Origin: Candidatus Omnitrophota bacterium
Lineage (GTDB): Bacteria > Verrucomicrobiota > Verrucomicrobiia > Limisphaerales > UBA1319
Reading direction: 5' to 3'
Length of the DNA: 17,074 bases
Assembly: GCA_023473405.1 (NCBI GenBank)
Contig: JAMCZD010000284.1
Location: 1 to 17,074 of the forward strand
Made by a program: the position numbers and the translations under genes. Below the pieces are notes generated by a model that saw only the letters and a list, made by a program, of their open reading frames with translations, made no database searches and was not told the DNA's origin. Positions within the stretch are counted from its first letter, which is position 1. Each line of letters opens with the position of its first letter. Positions 13,548-17,074 of this stretch are shown here, piece by piece.

Positions 13548-13574
13548 TCAACTCGGCCCGGTTTTGGCCGATAA
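13548..13574 (+). promoter_or_regulatory. Sigma-28 promoter of the chemotaxis operon
   Basis: On the plus strand TCAA (13548-13551), 15 bases, GCCGATAA (13567-13574): 11 of 12 consensus positions. Twelve bases follow before the ATG at 13587, so the leader would be only about six bases. The site would place HDOD, cheR, cheD, second HDOD and cheA under flagellar sigma control. Confidence 0.8.
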
Positions 13575-13586
13575 GCAAAGAGAATT

Positions 13587-14495
13587 ATGGATATGCCAAC
13601 TCAGCCACCCGCACTCGAGCCGCTGGATCGTTCCCACATTGAAGGTGCGCTGCGTGATTGCCCGCGTCTCCCTTCGCTCGGCAGCATCAACAGTGTGCTT
13701 CATGAACTGCTAAATGCCGAGCAGTGTTATACCGCGCAGATGTCCGAGGTTATCCGGCGCGACCCCAGCATGACCACACGTTTGTTACGCCTGGTAAACT
13801 CGGTCTATTTCGGCTTGTCCTGTCCCATCACCAGCATCGAGGAGGCCGTTTTTTACCTGGGCGTGCGGCAGATTCGCCAGTTGTCAATGGTTACCCCCAT
13901 CATCGAAGACCTGCAACGGCTGACCAGCACAAGTCTCTTTCCATGGCGCGAGTTCTGGCAACATTGCATCGCCACGGCCATTCTTACGCGTGAAATAATC
14001 GGCGAGATGCAATCCAACGTCGAGGAAATCGATTACGTCTCCGGCCTGCTTCACGATGTCGGCAAGATTGCCATGGTCGCCGCCTTCCGCGAGCACTTTG
14101 CGGCCATTCATCGGCGGCTCAAAGAGGATTCCGGGAATCTGCTGCTTTGGGAGAGGGAAATCCTGGGAATGGACCATTGCGAATTGGGCGCGCTCTATTT
14201 GAAAATGCACAGCCTCCCCGAAATCGTGGTTGACACGGTCCGTTTCCATCACCAACCCGAAAATGCGCCGCGGCACACCCGCGTGATTTCCGCCGTACAA
14301 ATCGCCGACCTGACCGTGCGCCACGCCCGGATAGGCAATAGCGGAAATCCACTTGAAATCTCCAACGATGAATGGTTGGCCGCCGCCGGTTGGAACCTCC
14401 TGTTTCCAGAGAATTCAGAAGAAAAGTCTCTCGCCTTCGCTAATCTGAAACGCAGTCTCGAACGCCTTCCCTCGATCCTGGAAGGCCTGGTCTGA
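13587..14495 (+). CDS. HDOD domain protein
   Basis: A 302-residue HDOD protein, a signalling relative of HD phosphohydrolases common in flagellar and chemotaxis clusters. The N-terminal pattern is LPSLGSINSVLHELL, then VIRRDPSMTTRLLRLVNSVYFG and ITSIEEAVFYLGVRQIRQL, the usual HDOD opening. Possible metal-site residues are H126 (FWQHC), H156-D157 (LLHDVGKI), H221-H222 (RFHHQPE) and D241 (AVQIADL), so all positions of the H-HD-D set are present, unlike many HDOD proteins. First gene of the chemotaxis operon; its TGA overlaps the cheR ATG (TGATG). The ATG at 13587 has a weak AGAG upstream; an ATG at 13593 is an alternative start. Substrate or partner is unknown. Confidence 0.93.
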   Translation: MDMPTQPPALEPLDRSHIEGALRDCPRLPSLGSINSVLHELLNAEQCYTAQMSEVIRRDPSMTTRLLRLVNSVYFGLSCPITSIEEAVFYLGVRQIRQLSMVTPIIEDLQRLTSTSLFPWREFWQHCIATAILTREIIGEMQSNVEEIDYVSGLLHDVGKIAMVAAFREHFAAIHRRLKEDSGNLLLWEREILGMDHCELGALYLKMHSLPEIVVDTVRFHHQPENAPRHTRVISAVQIADLTVRHARIGNSGNPLEISNDEWLAAAGWNLLFPENSEEKSLAFANLKRSLERLPSILEGLV

Positions 14496-15020
14496 TGAGC
14501 GTTTGCGCCGTCCAAAGTGAACGGGAGGCAATTGATTACCTGATTGGCTTGTTTTACCACCATTCCCGGATACGCCTGAACGCGGAAAAGGATTCACTTA
14601 TCCGTGCCCGGCTAGGCAAGCGGCTTCGCCATTATGGCTTCAGGAACCTTGTGGAGTATTGCCATTTCCTGGGCCAGGATGCGGGGCGCTTCGAGATCAC
14701 CCACGCGGTGGATGCCCTGGCCACTAATCGGTTATGACCGGGCGGTGGGGTATTACCGGATCAAGAACCATCTCCGCGAGCGCATTGTTTTCAAGCATAG
14801 CAACCTATTGACTTCATTTCCGTCAAAAGAGAGGTTTGCAATTATTTTCTGTCGAAATGTCATGATCTATTTCGATCGGCCCACGCAGGAAAAATTGCTC
14901 AGCCGTCTCTATGATTATTTGATCCCGAAGGGCTACCTGTTCATCGGGCATTCGGAAAGCGTGCCGGGTTTGTCCGTGCCATTGCGCTGCCTGTATCCGA
15001 GCATTCTCCAAAAGGAATAG
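14495..15020 (+). pseudogene. cheR: Broken cheR (chemoreceptor methyltransferase), core deleted and frameshifted
   Basis: Two parts of CheR lie in different frames. From the ATG at 14495 a frame encodes the N-terminal domain: AIDYLIGLFYHHSRIRLNAEKDSLIRARLGKRLRHYGFRNLVEYCHFL, ending at VDALATNRL and a TGA at 14735-14737; ALATN corresponds to the family's LTTNET. From about 14730, in another frame, the C-terminal part follows: YYRIKNHLRERIVFKHSNLL, FAIIFCRNVMIYF and GYLFIGHSESVP, to the stop at 15018-15020. Between them the FFRE segment and the SAM-binding part (WSAGCSTGEEPYS and the ATDIS strand), roughly 120 residues, are missing. The remaining 526 bases compare with about 800-850 for a normal gene. 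No methyltransferase activity can remain. An assembly error is the main alternative. Confidence 0.88.
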
Positions 15021-15030
15021 GCTTGGGAAC

Positions 15031-15543
15031 ATGTCATTGTTGATTCCCATAAAGTCTCCGCGCCGAGTGTTCGTCGGGATTGCGGAGTTGGCAGTTTTGA
15101 ACGATCCGGACACGGTCCTCACCACTTTCGCCCTGGGTTCGTGCCTGGGAGTCGCGATTTACGATCCCGAGGCCAAGGTGGGCGGAATGGTCCACGTCAT
15201 GTTGCCGGATTCCCGAATCGCCCCTGCCAAAGCCGCCTCCAGGCCGGGGATGTTCATCGACACGGGGATTCCGGCCCTGTTCCGCGCCGCTTACCGGTTG
15301 CGGGCGGACAAACGGCGGCTCTTGATTTATGCGGCCGGCGGAGCACAGATCATGGACGGCAACCAATACTTCAATATCGGAAGGCGAAATTGCCAGGCGC
15401 TAACCGAGCTTCTTGACTCTCACTGCCTGCGCATTGCGTCGCAGCAGGTGGGAGGCTGGGTAAACCGGATTTTACATTTGAGCATTCGCACGGGCGAAGT
15501 GCGCGTAAAAGTGTCCGGTGAGACGGCGGAGGTCTGCTTATGA
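15031..15543 (+). CDS. cheD: Chemoreceptor glutamine deamidase CheD
   Basis: A 170-residue CheD, which deamidates specific glutamines of chemoreceptors in the cytoplasm and in many bacteria works with CheC. The catalytic triad is visible: C38 in TTFALGSCLGVAIYD, H55 in GGMVHVMLP, and T32, the same spacing (C to H 17, T to C 6) as in Thermotoga CheD. Further conserved segments are GMFIDTGIPAL, LLIYAAGGAQIMDGN, FNIGRRNCQAL and GWVNRILHLSIRTGEVRVK. Length is normal. The start at 15031 lies 10 bases after the broken cheR. Its stop overlaps the ATG of the second HDOD gene (ATGA), which implies coupling. Confidence 0.96.
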   Translation: MSLLIPIKSPRRVFVGIAELAVLNDPDTVLTTFALGSCLGVAIYDPEAKVGGMVHVMLPDSRIAPAKAASRPGMFIDTGIPALFRAAYRLRADKRRLLIYAAGGAQIMDGNQYFNIGRRNCQALTELLDSHCLRIASQQVGGWVNRILHLSIRTGEVRVKVSGETAEVCL

Positions 15544-16388
15544 ACAAGCTAGATGACATCATCAATGAGATTGAGCATCTGCCGCCTTTGCTCCGCAACT
15601 TGCCGAAGTTGATCACCCTGCTGGACCAGCCTGACATCGACAGCGGTCAGGTGGTGAGGCTCATCGAGTACGATCCCGCGTTCACCGCCAACGTGATGCG
15701 GCTCTGCAACTCCGCCTATGTTGGAGTAGCAACCCCGGTAAACAATCTGCAGGAAGCCGTGATCTGCCTGGGCTTCAATGAAGTCTTTCAGTTGCTGGTG
15801 GCTTTGAGCAGCGCCAAGGCCTTGCTTCCGCAGCAGAAAGGATACGGCATCCAAACCGGCGAGCTCTGGAAACACGCGATCGTAACTGCGCAAGCGGCCA
15901 AGTATTTGGCCCAAGACAAAGACGATGACGCCAACCTGGCGTTCACTGCGGCCATGCTTCACGACATCGGCAAGATCGTTCTGGCTCAGAAATTGGAGCC
16001 CGTCTACGCCGCCCTTATCACCCGGATCGTGGACGGACAGTCATCGCTGCTGGAAGCCGAAAAGGAATTGCTGGGGGTCCAACATGCCGAAATAGGCGGT
16101 CGATTGCTCGAACGATGGCAGTTCTCGCCCAGTTTCGTGCGAGCCGTCTGGAACCACCACGATCCGCTTCTGGCTCAACCGGACGAGAAGTTGGCGGCCT
16201 ATATCTACCTGGGTAACATGATTGCCTATTCCATGGGATTCGGATACGGCCACCAGGCATTCGCCATGCACGAGCGCGCTGAGGCGTTGAAATTGGTCGG
16301 CCTGGCCTCCGATGACCTGCCCCAATATGTGATCTCCACCTTCGAAAGCCTGCCCAGCCTGCAAATTTTGCTCGACCTCCATTTCTGA
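15540..16388 (+). CDS. HDOD domain protein (second)
   Basis: A 282-residue HDOD protein of the same family as the product of 13587-14495. Characteristic segments are LPPLLRNLPKLITLLDQPDID, VVRLIEYDPAFTANVMRLCNSAYVG and VNNLQEAVICLGFNEVFQL. Likely metal-site residues: H112 (LWKHA), H141-D142 (MLHDIGKI) and H206-H207 (VWNHHDP) are present, but the final Asp is replaced by Asn (N226 in YLGNMIA), the usual state in HDOD proteins, so it is probably a binding rather than a catalytic protein. It overlaps cheD by four bases and ends one base before the cheA ATG. Why the operon has two HDOD genes is not evident. Confidence 0.93.
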   Translation: MNKLDDIINEIEHLPPLLRNLPKLITLLDQPDIDSGQVVRLIEYDPAFTANVMRLCNSAYVGVATPVNNLQEAVICLGFNEVFQLLVALSSAKALLPQQKGYGIQTGELWKHAIVTAQAAKYLAQDKDDDANLAFTAAMLHDIGKIVLAQKLEPVYAALITRIVDGQSSLLEAEKELLGVQHAEIGGRLLERWQFSPSFVRAVWNHHDPLLAQPDEKLAAYIYLGNMIAYSMGFGYGHQAFAMHERAEALKLVGLASDDLPQYVISTFESLPSLQILLDLHF

Positions 16389-16389
16389 C

Positions 16390-17074
16390 ATGAGTTCGAA
16401 CCCCTCTCATTCCATGGAGCAAGCGAAGCCCCCCGTTTCCGGGCCGGGCATACCGGGGCCGGAGGCCGAAGCAGATTCAACCGAACTGAATATCGAGGGC
16501 GATGACGACCTGTTGCGAGAGTTTCTCGATGAGTCATACGATCACCTTCAAAAAATCGAGTTGGAGATCCTGGCCCTGGAAAACCAGGCCGGAAACCCTG
16601 ACTCGATCCATTCCATTTTTCGCGCGTTCCATACCCTGAAAGGGGGCTCGGCATGGCTGCACCTCGCTCCGCTGAACCGCTTGGCACATGAACTTGAATC
16701 GCTGCTAGACCTGGCCCGTCAACAAAAACTAACCGTCGATTCGCGCATTATAAACTTGATTTTAGACGGTTGCGACACTATTAGGCAATTCCTCGAACGC
16801 ATTGAATCGCAACTGTCCGGCAACGAGCCCCCGGCCCCGATCCGTGCGCCCTTTCAGGCCTTGATCGATCGAATTCGCGCCGTGAAACAGGCCCCTGCCC
16901 CCGAGAGTCCCGGTCCGAAAACGGGCCCGGGAAACGGCAAAGCTACAGGTGCGCCAGGGGGGCTCCGGAGATCGACAGACAGGCTTGCCCAGGAACCTCC
17001 CCCTGCCGCACCCACTCCCCGCGCCGCGCATGGAGACAATCGAGCCGCCGCCGGCCTGATCAAGATCGACGGTT
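16390..17074 (+). CDS. cheA: Chemotaxis histidine kinase CheA, N-terminal part (cut by window edge)
   Basis: The frame runs from the ATG at 16390, one base after the HDOD stop, to the window edge without a stop: 228 residues. Residues about 38-145 form a CheA-type HPt (P1) domain: LLREFLDESYDHLQKIELEIL, then IFRAFHTLKGGSAWL with phospho-acceptor H81, then HELESLLDLARQ and LILDGCDTIRQFL. Residues about 150-220 are a proline/alanine/glycine-rich linker. The last residues, AAAGLIKIDG, look like the start of the dimerisation region (usually 'IKVDTEKLD'). CheA autophosphorylates in response to receptor-CheW complexes and passes phosphate to CheY/CheB. The P3-P5 domains must lie to the right. Confidence 0.93.
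   Translation, partial: MSSNPSHSMEQAKPPVSGPGIPGPEAEADSTELNIEGDDDLLREFLDESYDHLQKIELEILALENQAGNPDSIHSIFRAFHTLKGGSAWLHLAPLNRLAHELESLLDLARQQKLTVDSRIINLILDGCDTIRQFLERIESQLSGNEPPAPIRAPFQALIDRIRAVKQAPAPESPGPKTGPGNGKATGAPGGLRRSTDRLAQEPPPAAPTPRAAHGDNRAAAGLIKIDG

Noticed and set aside
15525..15538. Partial likeness (GGAGGTCTGC) to the REPIN arm inside cheD
   Set aside because: A ten-base match within a conserved coding end and without a partner is best taken as chance.
1..17074. CRISPR arrays, tRNA or rRNA genes, complete insertion sequences
   Set aside because: No regularly spaced repeats, cloverleaf-type sequences, rRNA segments or transposase-like proteins were recognised on either strand.

Overview
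The window is a flagellar and chemotaxis gene cluster from a Gram-negative-type bacterium: it carries a lipobox lipoprotein and FliC, FliD, FliS, CheD and CheA genes. Genes are GC-rich and tightly packed, and many starts lack a clear Shine-Dalgarno (SD) sequence. The repeat style and the mix of two-component proteins would fit the Verrucomicrobiota or a similar lineage, but this is a low-confidence impression and nothing here proves the taxon.

Layout. (1) 1-923, minus: the N-terminal part of a PAS sensor histidine kinase running off the left edge, with its own sigma-70-like promoter. (2) 986-2237, minus: a late flagellar operon of an FlgM-like protein, the chaperone FliS and a small FliT-like protein. 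(3) 2321-3007, minus: a small lipoprotein of CsgG/FlgO/TolB type. (4) 3042-3280: a REPIN-like inverted repeat and the flagellin terminator. (5) 3281-4254, minus: flagellin with a long structured leader and a perfect sigma-28 promoter. (6) 4296-5996, minus: the filament cap FliD, divergent from (7) 6080-8083, plus: a hybrid histidine kinase. (8) 8343-13344, minus: a five-gene run made of a REC-REC-STAS-like regulator, a proline-rich membrane protein, a TPR protein, a small FlgN-like protein and a sigma-54-dependent regulator of FlrC type. (9) 13587-17074, plus: a chemotaxis operon of HDOD protein, cheR (broken), cheD, a second HDOD protein and cheA (cut by the right edge).

How it fits together. 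Seven sites of the form T-N-A-A/G, 15 bases, GCCGA-N-A/T-N stand directly before the genes or operons. This strongly suggests that a FliA-type sigma-28 controls nearly the whole window, including both regulatory operons and the chemotaxis operon. The FlgM-like protein would be the matching anti-sigma factor. The flagellin leader has the architecture of a CsrA-controlled mRNA, with an AGGA hairpin loop and a second hairpin that captures the SD. Several predicted transcripts would start only a few bases before the ATG.

Most notable observations: the sigma-28 regulon with two divergent promoter pairs, the CsrA-like flagellin leader, the cheR gene that has lost its SAM-binding core inside an otherwise intact operon, and the unusual REC-REC-STAS regulator.
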